A DNA stretch of 64,000 nt from NCBI RefSeq assembly GCF_047250365.1, contig NZ_JBLBVL010000016.1:21904-85903 (forward strand), read 5' to 3'. This DNA comes from Thaumasiovibrio sp047250365 (GTDB lineage Bacteria > Pseudomonadota > Gammaproteobacteria > Enterobacterales > Vibrionaceae). The position numbers and the translations under genes were made by a program. Every line of letters starts with the position of its first letter. The stretch's first letter is position 1. The notes under the pieces were generated by a model. The model ran no database searches. It was not told the origin of the DNA and saw nothing but the letters and a program-made list of their open reading frames with translations. Shown here in pieces: positions 51,220-60,353 of the stretch.

Positions 51220-52907
51220 TGAGTATTCCTTTTTCTCTTAGCAATGTAGCCAAGATCGCTATTAGCGAAGTCAACGGCGATGCAACGCTAGCAACGGGCG
51301 GCTCGGGTATGACGACATTTGCAGGCCTAGTGCTGGCAAATAAAGGCAAGCCTTTCGAAGTGCTATCCGTTAACCGTGATAACTGGCGCACTGTGCTAGG
51401 TCAACCGTGGCACCCAACACAAACCGGTTACGAATCTTTACGTCACGTAAATGAAGCCGTGCAAGGTGGTTCAGGTCTGGTTGTTCGTGTGGTCCCTTCT
51501 GCTGCTAAGTATCCGTATATCAAGCTAGTAGATGCGACTGTAGAACCGAGTGAAGGCTCGGACGCTCAAAGTGGTAATAGCCCTAGCGAGGCTGGTGCCC
51601 CTGTAGCTGCAGATAATAAGCGCCGCAAAGCTAAAACCGTAGCGCGTGCGACTGCAGCGCCGAAAACCGAAACCGTGAAAGTCGAGAATGGATCTCAATC
51701 GTTCGGCTCTGATGTAGAGCTAGAAGACGGTGATTTGCTTGCTATTTGGATTGAAGATGGTGATGCATCCGCTAACCGTGCAATCGAGATTAACAAGGCT
51801 GATGAGAAGATTTACGGTGAAGGCATGTTTACGTTGCGTCTAATGCAGCGTGACGAGTCAGGTAATGAGGTCAAGCAAGAAGAGCATTATATCTCTTTCG
51901 ATCCTGTCTCAGTGAATGACATGGGCGCACCGGCTTACATCGTTACCGTTCTAGAAAATGCTAATAGTGCAATGCGTGCCATTGTTGGCCAAGACGCCGA
52001 TAAGCGCGTTGAAAAGATGGACCTAACTTATTTCACTGGCGGTACTGGCGGCAACCTTAACCAGATCACCAATGAAGACTACATGAAGGCGGTTCAGGCA
52101 CTACGTTCAACCATTTCACAATACACTGCTGTGTTGGGTCTTGGCTGTTACGACGAAGCTATTTTGAACGAGCTAACGGATATCTGTACTAATCGCCGTA
52201 TTGACGGCTTTTTCGATGTTCCTAGCCACTTGAGCTATGACGGTGCGTGTGAGTGGTTAGAAGACCTCTCGATGAACAATCACCGTACATCTTGGTATCA
52301 CTTACCGTTTAGCTCAAAGGATCCATTTTTTGGTTCTCAAGTGCTATACGGCATGTCTGGCCTTGCTTTCCGCGCTAAATCTATCGGTGTAGCTAAGAAT
52401 AGCCCTACTGGTGGCTGGCATTACACGGCCGCCGGACAGGAACGAGCGACGATTGATCGTCCTGGTCTACGTCCACTACCGGGCATTGGCCTGGCTGATG
52501 AAGAGCGCATGTATCGCACGCGCCTAAACAAAGTCGGCACAACGCAAACGGGCGCATTGTTTATCGATGACTCCCTAACAGCTTGCGTGCGTGAAAACCA
52601 TCTTCGATACCAACAAGTGAGTTCTGTAGCTGATGCTATTAGCCGCGACTTCTACGCACTTTGTACTCAACTTAAACACCAGCCTGACGGCGTAACTGGC
52701 GGCGGCCTTGAAGACGGCATGACACGCATTTTAGATAGCTTTGTTGCTACCGGTGCGCTTGTCACTCCTACCGATCCGGCCGATGGCTCTAACCCATACG
52801 AGTTTTGGATTGAAAAAGCTGAACACGACCTATGGCAAGTTCGTTGGGCGATTTGCGTTACCGGATCTGCTCGTCGATTCCTTGGCCAACCAGAACTAAT
52901 TCGATAA
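51219..52907 (+). CDS. Tail sheath protein
   Basis: 562 residues, GTG start overlapping the previous stop (TAGTG). N-terminus SNVAKIAISEVNG and C-terminus FVATGALVTPTDPADGSNPYEFWIEKAEHDLWQVRW are those of myovirus sheath proteins; the sheath contracts to drive the tube through the envelope. Around residues 105-160 there is a low-complexity insert (SEGSDAQSGNSPSEAG, KRRKAKTVARATAAPKTE) that should form a surface loop. Confidence 0.85.
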   Translation: MSIPFSLSNVAKIAISEVNGDATLATGGSGMTTFAGLVLANKGKPFEVLSVNRDNWRTVLGQPWHPTQTGYESLRHVNEAVQGGSGLVVRVVPSAAKYPYIKLVDATVEPSEGSDAQSGNSPSEAGAPVAADNKRRKAKTVARATAAPKTETVKVENGSQSFGSDVELEDGDLLAIWIEDGDASANRAIEINKADEKIYGEGMFTLRLMQRDESGNEVKQEEHYISFDPVSVNDMGAPAYIVTVLENANSAMRAIVGQDADKRVEKMDLTYFTGGTGGNLNQITNEDYMKAVQALRSTISQYTAVLGLGCYDEAILNELTDICTNRRIDGFFDVPSHLSYDGACEWLEDLSMNNHRTSWYHLPFSSKDPFFGSQVLYGMSGLAFRAKSIGVAKNSPTGGWHYTAAGQERATIDRPGLRPLPGIGLADEERMYRTRLNKVGTTQTGALFIDDSLTACVRENHLRYQQVSSVADAISRDFYALCTQLKHQPDGVTGGGLEDGMTRILDSFVATGALVTPTDPADGSNPYEFWIEKAEHDLWQVRWAICVTGSARRFLGQPELIR

Positions 52908-52916
52908 GAGGAAATT

Positions 52917-53636
52917 ATGTCACAAGATATCTTTAGTGCTGGCGGCAAGCTACGCCGCTCAACAGACCGTCTATTGCAAGCAGCAATGGCCCCAATTGTT
53001 GAAGCACCAAAGGCTGAAATGACCGAAGAGGTGGCGGAAGCCACTTTCTTTGAATCAATGAATGCCAATGATGCAGATGATTCAATGCTAGAAGCGCTAG
53101 CCGCTTCTGCAGAACAATCACTACGTCGTGAAGCGGCCGCAGCCGTAACTACATGGATTGAAGAAGGCGACGCGGATTTTTACGAGCTTGAAGCGCTTTT
53201 GATTGGTCTGGTTAATGATGATGAAGGTTCGGACCTTGATGAAGACGAAGAAGATCAGGTGGATGAACTTTGCCGTCTGGCCGCTGATTTTATTGTTAAC
53301 TGTGGTGCTGATTCTGATGACGTTGCCGAGATGTTTAGCAACGGCAATGATGACTCTGCAGAAGCGGTATTCACTGCTATTGACGCGACTCTATCAGGAG
53401 AAGATAGCGACGATATGATTGCAGACTTCGGCGTTCGCGAGCAAGTCATGGCGGAATCTAAAAAGAAAGTGATCCGCAATGGCAAGGTCGCATTCAAAAA
53501 GAAAAAGCGTCGTAAGAAGCGTCAAACCAGCGCTCAAAAGGCCGCATTGAAAAAAGCACGCCGTAAAGCGCACACCGGTGCAGCTAAGAAGGCACGCAAG
53601 AAGTCAATGAAATTACGTAAACAACGTGGAATGTAG
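52917..53636 (+). CDS. Bipolar acidic/basic virion protein with protease-like motifs
   Basis: 239 residues. Acidic first 190 residues with FFES (Glu46) and MLEA (Glu59), the putative cleavage motif also found in scaffold and capsid. The final ~50 residues are Lys/Arg-rich (KKKKRRKKRQTSAQKAALKKA). A cleaved, DNA-binding internal head protein or core protein is possible. Located between sheath and tube-like genes. Confidence 0.55.
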   Translation: MSQDIFSAGGKLRRSTDRLLQAAMAPIVEAPKAEMTEEVAEATFFESMNANDADDSMLEALAASAEQSLRREAAAAVTTWIEEGDADFYELEALLIGLVNDDEGSDLDEDEEDQVDELCRLAADFIVNCGADSDDVAEMFSNGNDDSAEAVFTAIDATLSGEDSDDMIADFGVREQVMAESKKKVIRNGKVAFKKKKRRKKRQTSAQKAALKKARRKAHTGAAKKARKKSMKLRKQRGM

Positions 53637-53647
53637 GACGAATTAGC

Positions 53648-54247
53648 ATGAGTGGCGCTATTAATGTCGGTGCGGTAACGCAGGACCAGATATCTGAATC
53701 AATGAAATGTGTTATCACAATGAATCAGGGTGAAGATGCAGAAATCAGCGTCACCGGCTATTTGTCCGAAGGTTCTAACTTCTCGTTGTCGTCGGTATGG
53801 ACAAGCCCTTTTGCGGCGGATTCTGTGGGCTCTATAGCTCTACTCGATAAAGCCGCAAGTATTGGTCAGGCCCACACCGGTTCTACTGCTAAAGCACAGT
53901 GGAACACGACAACAATATGGGAAGGCACGGAGCCGCCCGACATATCGCTAACACTTCATTTTCACGCCTTAGTAGACGGTAGAACCGAAGTTGACGAACC
54001 AATAAAGCATTTACTGCAGTTCGCCTCACCGGAGCTATCAGAAACCGTAGGCATGGGCCGCACTCCCGATGAAGTGGTTGTGAATATTGGCGGCAAAATG
54101 CAGCTAAAGGCGGTGATCAAAAATGTCTCATATGACCTGACGGCGCCTAAGACAAGGGACGGTCATTTCGCTAGCAACACAGTAACTATCGAAATGGCAC
54201 CTAAAGCGATGTTTAACGCCTCCCAAATCCCTAACATCTTTAAATAA
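53648..54247 (+). CDS. Tail/baseplate structural protein (199 aa)
   Basis: Beta-rich (VTGYLSEGSNFSLSSVW, DISLTLHFHALVDG) in the sheath-to-tape-measure block. It could be a tube-related or tail-terminator protein. Not assigned. Confidence 0.55.
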   Translation: MSGAINVGAVTQDQISESMKCVITMNQGEDAEISVTGYLSEGSNFSLSSVWTSPFAADSVGSIALLDKAASIGQAHTGSTAKAQWNTTTIWEGTEPPDISLTLHFHALVDGRTEVDEPIKHLLQFASPELSETVGMGRTPDEVVVNIGGKMQLKAVIKNVSYDLTAPKTRDGHFASNTVTIEMAPKAMFNASQIPNIFK

Positions 54248-54264
54248 CTTAAAATGGAGTGCAT

Positions 54265-54771
54265 ATGTCACTTACAACAGGACATTGGAACACGCTAGGA
54301 AACGCAACTTTCCTTAAAGCGCAGTTTACGCGAAACCTGGCAGCAGGTGAGAAGCTGATTGGTAGCGAATTCGAATTATCGTTTGATGAGTACCCGGAGC
54401 TCACTGTGATGGTCCGTTCGGCTCAAATGCCACAAATGGCACGCCATAACGTAGAAGACTTTGGCGCAATGGGCCTTGGCTTTGAACAACATGGCACTTT
54501 GGAAAACAAAGGCGAGATTACCGTTTCTTGTGTTGAGACTATCCAGGGCGATGTTTACAAAGCATTGCGTGAGATGGTGAAAGATAAGAAATACGTCACC
54601 GTGACCATGCGTGCAACACCTGAAAGCCAAGCCGGTATTTCGCCAGCCGCTCTTAAGTTCAAACTACAGCATTGTAAGATCCGCGTTGATGCAACCGACT
54701 TTAGCACCGAAGATACAACCGCTCTAGTCAAGCCAAGCATTACGATCACTTACAACTGGGTAGATCTATAA
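54265..54771 (+). CDS. Probable tail tube protein
   Basis: 168 residues from ATG 54265 (GGAG 6 bases upstream). All-beta pattern typical of tube subunits (KLIGSEFELSFDEYPELTV, MRATPESQAGISPAALKFKLQHCKIRV), close in length to T4 gp19. The tube carries DNA through the sheath. Based on pattern and context. Confidence 0.6.
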   Translation: MSLTTGHWNTLGNATFLKAQFTRNLAAGEKLIGSEFELSFDEYPELTVMVRSAQMPQMARHNVEDFGAMGLGFEQHGTLENKGEITVSCVETIQGDVYKALREMVKDKKYVTVTMRATPESQAGISPAALKFKLQHCKIRVDATDFSTEDTTALVKPSITITYNWVDL

Positions 54772-54781
54772 GGAGTAGGCT

Positions 54782-55336
54782 ATGACGCCCGTAGAACTAT
54801 TGGAGCAGGTTAAACAGCGCTTTCATACATTGCTACATGATGATGAACAAGCACTGAAAGGCTTACTAAGACAGGCCTTAACCTTGTACCAGGACAAAGC
54901 GGGAGTCATTCGACGCTACAGATACCAGGAGGGGGGCGTTATCGCCCCTTTTTCTTTACCGTCTGACTTTATGAGTCGGATAAGCGTTACTGACTCTACC
55001 GGAAAGTTTATACCTGCAACGCTGTTTGATGATGAGCTTGATATGTCGTTAACAGGCCGCGAAGTGTACCCGCTAATCCTCACTTACATGGTTGCACTAG
55101 GCAGTGTCGATCTTGATGAATACCTATTGCCGAGAACAGCGATAGGCCACATCAGCGACTACCTAGAAATCCTAATTAAAATCCCTAACTCAGAGCGAAT
55201 GCGCCGCGTGGCCACCGCTGGCAAGCTTGATACAAGCGACATTCCAACGGAAGCCGAGCTATATCAGCGCAAGCAAGAGCTAGAGGACCGCATTAAGGAC
55301 GCTAAAGCCATGATCCCGTTAATCTCAATCTCATAG
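54782..55336 (+). CDS. Probable head-tail connector or neck protein
   Basis: 184 residues, helical (LLEQVKQRFHTLLHDDEQALKGLL to KQELEDRIKDAKAMI). Resembles neck or head-completion proteins in size and helical content. Function is inferred from its place. Confidence 0.45.
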   Translation: MTPVELLEQVKQRFHTLLHDDEQALKGLLRQALTLYQDKAGVIRRYRYQEGGVIAPFSLPSDFMSRISVTDSTGKFIPATLFDDELDMSLTGREVYPLILTYMVALGSVDLDEYLLPRTAIGHISDYLEILIKIPNSERMRRVATAGKLDTSDIPTEAELYQRKQELEDRIKDAKAMIPLISIS

Positions 55337-55346
55337 TAGGTAGCAC

Positions 55347-56018
55347 ATGATTATAGGCGGCGGCTTAGGCAATGCATTTGCCAAGCTAGATGATGCGCTC
55401 GACGGCGTAACAGATAAGATCTTTGGTTCGACTGACGATAACCCATACGTGCAAAAGGCCAAGATGGCTATTGCTATGAGTGTCCACACGCAATTCATTC
55501 AAGGCTGGCAATGGTCCGTAGAGCTTACCGCGTTGGACGCTACGGATAATTGCCCAATAGAGGTTCCGGGTATGTCTGAGCTGATGATGGAGCTTTACGC
55601 GAAAGATATTGCGTTTGGTGGCGGGAACGTCGAAAGCGATTCAATAAAAATAGGCTCGGGCGAGATAACAAGGCCAACGCACAAAACGGCCGGTGAAGTC
55701 TCGATGACTTTACGCGATGACCGCTTTCATAGTATTCAAAAGTGGTTCCAGGCATTACAGGCGCGAACGGTTAACCAGGATGGCACCGTTAACCTCCCAA
55801 AAGACTATGTGCTCAACATGAAAGTGTTTTCGCATTTTGATGATGTGCTCGACCCCGATCCCGATAAACAAAAAATGGAAAAAACGCTGTGGTTTGAGTG
55901 GCAAGTGTTTGCTACCAAGCTTGGCGATTACTCCTTGAGTTATGAGCAAGGGAATACATTCGTTAGTTTCCCGCTTACATTCCAGAAATTTTCAACCGTA
56001 GGGGGCTTTGTTTTTTAA
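55347..56018 (+). CDS. Tail-tube-fold protein (tube initiator or second tube protein)
   Basis: 223 residues. Ends KTLWFEWQVFATKLGDYSL and FVSFPLTFQKFSTVGG, a pattern of tube-fold proteins (T4 gp48/gp54 type). Overlaps the next gene by 1 base (TAATG). Could start tube assembly on the baseplate. Confidence 0.55.
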   Translation: MIIGGGLGNAFAKLDDALDGVTDKIFGSTDDNPYVQKAKMAIAMSVHTQFIQGWQWSVELTALDATDNCPIEVPGMSELMMELYAKDIAFGGGNVESDSIKIGSGEITRPTHKTAGEVSMTLRDDRFHSIQKWFQALQARTVNQDGTVNLPKDYVLNMKVFSHFDDVLDPDPDKQKMEKTLWFEWQVFATKLGDYSLSYEQGNTFVSFPLTFQKFSTVGGFVF

Positions 56019-56821
56019 TGTCAGTACCTATCTATCATCTTCCGAGCGACCAAAGTCGAAAGATTCAGTTTCGTGAACCCACGGTAAACGACTATATGGA
56101 GTTTTGCGAAGTTAACCCGGACTTAGAAGAGAAGCTAACAACGGAATACCTAAACTTCATGCAGAACACAGCGATCAATCCGCTTGATGATTCAGCCGAG
56201 TGGACCGGAGAAGACCGACGCACAGCATTGTGGTGGATATTCATATCTACACGCGTCGATCCAACCTTAACGTTTAAGCATGGCTGTAAATGCGGCGAGG
56301 AACACTACTTAGATTTAAACATGGTCCAGCTTGGCGAGTTCGCTACCGTTCTCAAACAACAGCATGTAGATGTCACGTTTACCGCTGGTGGCGAGAAGCG
56401 AACAGGCCAGGTGGTACCGTTGCGCGGCTATGCCATAGAACATCTCGAGCAATTGCGTTTAACACAGAGCCAGTACGCCGAAGACTCGAAAGAGTACAAG
56501 CGACTCGCTAACACAACCGCATTGTTTCACCTGGTTCACTCATTGCGCATCGATGGCGAACCCGAAGACAGAGATCAGGCGATTACCGAGCGTCACCAAA
56601 TACTAAGCACAATGGCCCTAGATAAAGAATTTAGGCCACTAGCGGCAAAGATACACCTGGCGCTTAAAAAGCTTCGTCACGGCCTTATGTCAGAGTTTAA
56701 AGAGGCGCGTTACTACCTTGCGGCTCATAAACCACCATGTAAAGACGTTGAAGCACAGGAGGGCGACAGCAATGTAATTCTAGTTCCCTTTCACAATGGC
56801 TCGTTCTTGCCAACGTTATGA
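56018..56821 (+). CDS. gp26-like tail assembly chaperone
   Basis: 267 residues. KHGCKCGEEHYLDLN near residue 87 is a likely metal site and the sequence has the layout of T4 gp26-type or tail-chaperone proteins just before the tape measure. Its last 26 bases overlap a second small gene in the +1 frame. Confidence 0.55.
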   Translation: MSVPIYHLPSDQSRKIQFREPTVNDYMEFCEVNPDLEEKLTTEYLNFMQNTAINPLDDSAEWTGEDRRTALWWIFISTRVDPTLTFKHGCKCGEEHYLDLNMVQLGEFATVLKQQHVDVTFTAGGEKRTGQVVPLRGYAIEHLEQLRLTQSQYAEDSKEYKRLANTTALFHLVHSLRIDGEPEDRDQAITERHQILSTMALDKEFRPLAAKIHLALKKLRHGLMSEFKEARYYLAAHKPPCKDVEAQEGDSNVILVPFHNGSFLPTL

Positions 56822-56981
56822 CGTTATCGGCTGGCACAACCTGGTTAAAAACCTGACGGTTTACGGCCAACAGCCAATTGATGCCGTTCTAAACTCCCCG
56901 GCCCAACTAGCGATTGAGATCGACAAAGAACTACAGGAAAAATTCAAGAGGGCCGCCAATGAGCGAAGTAAACGACGATGA
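56796..56981 (+). CDS. Small tail chaperone partner (61 aa), overlapping frame
   Basis: +1 frame relative to the preceding gene. ATG 56796 has no ribosome-binding site, so it may be made by coupling or by a ribosomal frameshift in 56784-56821 (CCCTTTC lies there). Sequence MARSCQRYDVIGWHNLVK is soluble. The place matches the second member of a G/GT-type tail chaperone pair. Confidence 0.5.
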   Translation: MARSCQRYDVIGWHNLVKNLTVYGQQPIDAVLNSPAQLAIEIDKELQEKFKRAANERSKRR

Positions 56982-59900
56982 GATAGAAATAGCAAAGGAT
57001 CCGCTTATCGTTGCTGATGAGGTCCATGCAGAGCACGTAAGCTACGCCAAGATAGGCGACTTAGAAGGTGATGAGGATTCAGGCCTAGCCGCTGTTATTG
57101 ACGCGATTGAAACCGCTAGTGACCGTGAGCTATTGGCTATTAGTCGTTTGTCCGATGTGCTAACCGGCGTGGGGCATGTTGCCGTTTCACCGGTTCACGC
57201 TGGCGATGTGAATACTAATGAAATCAGCAATGCTAGCAAGGTGCAATCGTCCCGCGAGCAAACCGCCTATGGTGCAGAGTCTACTCGAGTACAAAGCACG
57301 GTAGGGCCGCAAGGTAGCGCAACAGAAACTAACCAGGCTAACACTGAAACCAATACCATTATCGATGTATCCGCCACCGAGGTATTGAGCAACAAGCAGC
57401 CAGGCCCACAACCGCTAGTGGATCCTGTTACTGCCGTTAGCCCGGCAACCGACATTACTTCAAGTGATGAACATGCGATACCAACTATCGATATATCATC
57501 GATGCCGGTACCCACCAATTTAACACCGGTTACTCCAAAGGATGCACAGCCAAGGGGCAGACGAAAGGCAAAGGTGTTAGGCCTTTCTGATGCAGTAAGC
57601 ACAGATACGCGTGAAAGCCACACTGACAGCATTTCGAGTGACAAGTTGAGCAATGATGCTGTTATCGCAGAGCACGCCAGTAGCAGCCTTTACAGCGACG
57701 TAAACAGCCAACCTTCAACACTTGAAAGCAGTGAAACCAATGCAACGGCCAATGTCGAAAAGACGGCCGAGGTGATCGGTGAATCCATTGTCAGTGAGTT
57801 TGAGGGCTATTGGCGTGATGAGCGCGGGCGCTTGCGTGATGACAAGGGGGCTTTTGCATCTAAAGAGAAGTCGGAAGAGTACACGCAATCACAGCTTGCC
57901 ATGAAAGAGAGCCAGGAAAAGGAAAGCAATCAATCCATCCTGGCTGTAGCGGCGGAATTTGCCGGAGATACTACCAAGGCCGTGATTGAGGGTGATGCTG
58001 GTGAAGCTGCAGGTTTAGCGGCGGGCGGATCGTTCTTCATGGCTGCAAGGGACCTCTATAAGTTCGCTGATAACACACAAAAGGACGTGCTTAAGCAAGT
58101 TAACGCGGTGAAATCATCGGAACTATATGGCCGGTTCTTTGGTTCAAATGAAGATAGCAGCGATGACGTGTCGAGTGCTGAATCTTCGGATGCTGTAACC
58201 GGTATTGAACCCGGACCACCAGCAAGCGCCGAGCAAGCAAAAGACCGATTGACGACTGATATTGCAGAGCGCCAATTGAACGGCCAGCATCATAGTAGCC
58301 AGGTTGATAGCGCTAGTGCTGTTCAGGCGACAAATGATGTCGCTAGTTCGGTTGAGAGTGCGACACTTTCAGAATCAGAGGCCGCGCTACAGCAGTATGA
58401 GCGTATAGAGGCATCTAACAGCGATAGCCAAGTACTAGCGACGTCATCCCACCAAGCCAGTAGCGCGAGTGAGTCCAGTACCCAGGTTTCCGAGTTCAAC
58501 AACACACAAAGCGATAACGATGTGTCGGCGTTGGCAACTTCACAGAGTGATAACCAGGTTACGGCCATCTCTGATAACCAGGTTACGGCCATCTCTGATA
58601 ACCAGGTTACGGCCATCTCTGATAACCAGGCAAGTGATATGTCTAGCACTGCTACAGCCTCAGAGCAGCAGCGCGAAAGCAATCAAGACACCAAAGAAAC
58701 CGAAGCCATTGAACAGCAAACGCTCGAGCAAAACGAGAAGCTGGATAGCATGATCAGTGCCATTGAAGACATGACCGTTAATGGCGGTGGTGGCGGTGGT
58801 GGCGGTGGTGGCGGTGGTGGCTTACTTGATCTCTTTGGTGGAAGGAAAGGCGGTAGAGGTGGCAAGGCCCCAATTCCGAAAGGCGGCAAGTTTGGCGGCC
58901 TAAGCAAGATCATGGGTGGCAATGCCGGGAAGATGGTTAAAGGTGGTGGCATCCTTGCGGGCCTGATGGGTGCTAAGAACGCGTATGACCGAGTAGGAGA
59001 TCGTGACGATTTGAGCGGTGGCCAGAAAGCCGCGCAGATTGGTAGCTCAGGTGTTGGCGGTGCAGGTGGTGCGATGGCTGGCGCGGCGCTAGGCACTATG
59101 ATCATGCCTGGTGTTGGGACCCTGATAGGCGGCATGATTGGCGGCATTGGTGGCGAAAAGATCGGTTCGATGTTTGGGGAGTCGTTATCTAACGCGATGG
59201 GCCATGAAAACGGCATCATGGGCGCAGTTAACGACAAGATGGCCGAAGTTGGTGCAGAGATACACGCTCACGGCCTAGTTGGCTTTGTTAGTAATACGCT
59301 ATCAAGCATGGGTGACTCTATTAGTACCGCGTTTGAGCCCGTTACTAACTTTGTCAGCAGCACGGCCGAATCACTAAGTGAAAGCATTGGATCGGCAATG
59401 TCTAGCGCAAGTGAATGGTTTGGTGGCCAATGGGGCGAGCTGAAAGAAAAAGGGGTATCTGAATTCGTCAGCGATAAGGTTAGCAGTGTAAGCGAAACGG
59501 CTAGCAGCGTGACATCTAGCATTAGTAACTTCTTGTTTGGCCATAAGAGCGAAAAAAACGAAGTCAGTGATACCGAGCTTTTGAGTCAGGCCCAGCGCTC
59601 TATCGATGAGTCTAGTAGCGTGGCGGCTACGTCAATATCTAGCACATCAAATAGTGACCGTGTATCTACAACAGAAAGTGATATCCGAGGCTCAACGGTT
59701 CAAGCGAGTTCGACCACCGTTGCAGATGAAGACATTTCACCTGTTGCCCGTTCTAACGGCTCTATTAGCCAGGTTGAAACAAAGGCTATCAGTGAAAGCC
59801 CGTCTGAATCGAATAAAACACAGTCCGTGTCCCTGGATCCTAAAAGCCTGGCCGCACTTGAACGCTTATCAGCACAGCCACGCGCAGCAGAAAGGCCCGC

Positions 59901-60009
59901 AACAGATAACCCGACCGCTAAGAACACAACACAGAAAGCGCCAAGCACAAATATACCGTCTGATTTTTCAGATGGTGAATTGCGACGCCTGGCAATGGAT
60001 ATCAATTAA
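56959..60009 (+). CDS. Tape-measure-type tail protein
   Basis: 1016 residues from ATG 56959 (GAGGG upstream). The first ~590 residues are low-complexity, Ser/Thr/Asn/Asp-rich and probably disordered, with an 8-residue repeat SDNQVTAI (three copies). Then poly-Gly (13 residues) and Gly/Ala/Met hydrophobic stretches (GAMAGAALGTMIMPGVG, IGGMIGGIGGEKIG) typical of tape-measure segments. The end is Ser/Ala-rich. It sets tail length inside the tube and is injected early. Its position, after the chaperone pair and before gp25-like, fits. Confidence 0.75.
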   Translation: MSEVNDDEIEIAKDPLIVADEVHAEHVSYAKIGDLEGDEDSGLAAVIDAIETASDRELLAISRLSDVLTGVGHVAVSPVHAGDVNTNEISNASKVQSSREQTAYGAESTRVQSTVGPQGSATETNQANTETNTIIDVSATEVLSNKQPGPQPLVDPVTAVSPATDITSSDEHAIPTIDISSMPVPTNLTPVTPKDAQPRGRRKAKVLGLSDAVSTDTRESHTDSISSDKLSNDAVIAEHASSSLYSDVNSQPSTLESSETNATANVEKTAEVIGESIVSEFEGYWRDERGRLRDDKGAFASKEKSEEYTQSQLAMKESQEKESNQSILAVAAEFAGDTTKAVIEGDAGEAAGLAAGGSFFMAARDLYKFADNTQKDVLKQVNAVKSSELYGRFFGSNEDSSDDVSSAESSDAVTGIEPGPPASAEQAKDRLTTDIAERQLNGQHHSSQVDSASAVQATNDVASSVESATLSESEAALQQYERIEASNSDSQVLATSSHQASSASESSTQVSEFNNTQSDNDVSALATSQSDNQVTAISDNQVTAISDNQVTAISDNQASDMSSTATASEQQRESNQDTKETEAIEQQTLEQNEKLDSMISAIEDMTVNGGGGGGGGGGGGGLLDLFGGRKGGRGGKAPIPKGGKFGGLSKIMGGNAGKMVKGGGILAGLMGAKNAYDRVGDRDDLSGGQKAAQIGSSGVGGAGGAMAGAALGTMIMPGVGTLIGGMIGGIGGEKIGSMFGESLSNAMGHENGIMGAVNDKMAEVGAEIHAHGLVGFVSNTLSSMGDSISTAFEPVTNFVSSTAESLSESIGSAMSSASEWFGGQWGELKEKGVSEFVSDKVSSVSETASSVTSSISNFLFGHKSEKNEVSDTELLSQAQRSIDESSSVAATSISSTSNSDRVSTTESDIRGSTVQASSTTVADEDISPVARSNGSISQVETKAISESPSESNKTQSVSLDPKSLAALERLSAQPRAAERPATDNPTAKNTTQKAPSTNIPSDFSDGELRRLAMDIN
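58549..58630. repeat. 24-bp in-frame tandem repeat
   Basis: Three perfect copies of GATAACCAGGTTACGGCCAT plus CTCT, and a fourth partial (58621-58630), encoding DNQVTAIS repeats in the tape-measure gene. Perfect DNA identity means recent duplication, able to change length by slippage. Confidence 0.95.
58783..58821. repeat. Poly-glycine run from a GGCGGTGGT repeat
   Basis: Four GGCGGTGGT units plus GGC, encoding 13 Gly in the tape-measure gene. Slippage-prone and separating a disordered N-terminal part from a hydrophobic segment. Confidence 0.95.
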
Positions 60010-60350
60010 TGACTGCAGAAATAGATTTTCTAATCAGGCTCAATGAGCAAGGGGTGGTAATACATGATGAGGTCGCCAGCCCGGCGGCCCTTATCGAAGA
60101 ATGGCTATCAACGCCAGTTGGTGCGATCTATGGTCGCCCGGAGTGGGGGAACCGGTTAGCGCTCTATCGCCACAATCCAGTAAACCCACTAACGGCTATG
60201 ACTATAGAAAACAGCATCATGTTGAAGCTACCCGAGGATTTACCGCAACTAAGCATTGCAGCTATCAAAGTAACGCCAATCGCTCATGACGTTTACAAGA
60301 TCGCCGTTGGTGCCAATGGTGGCGTGTACGCAAGTAACGTAAGGATGTAA
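60009..60350 (+). CDS. gp25-like baseplate wedge protein
   Basis: 113 residues overlapping the tape-measure stop (TAATG). The pattern EEWLSTPVGAIYGRPEWGNRL is that of T4 gp25/W-family proteins, which carry a lysozyme-like fold in the wedge. Short and complete. Confidence 0.85.
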   Translation: MTAEIDFLIRLNEQGVVIHDEVASPAALIEEWLSTPVGAIYGRPEWGNRLALYRHNPVNPLTAMTIENSIMLKLPEDLPQLSIAAIKVTPIAHDVYKIAVGANGGVYASNVRM

Positions 60351-60353
60351 CCC

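Noticed and set aside
58683..59237. Long leftward open frame opposite the tape-measure gene
   Set aside because: It is Pro-rich because it mirrors the Gly-rich sense strand; no ribosome-binding site and not independent.
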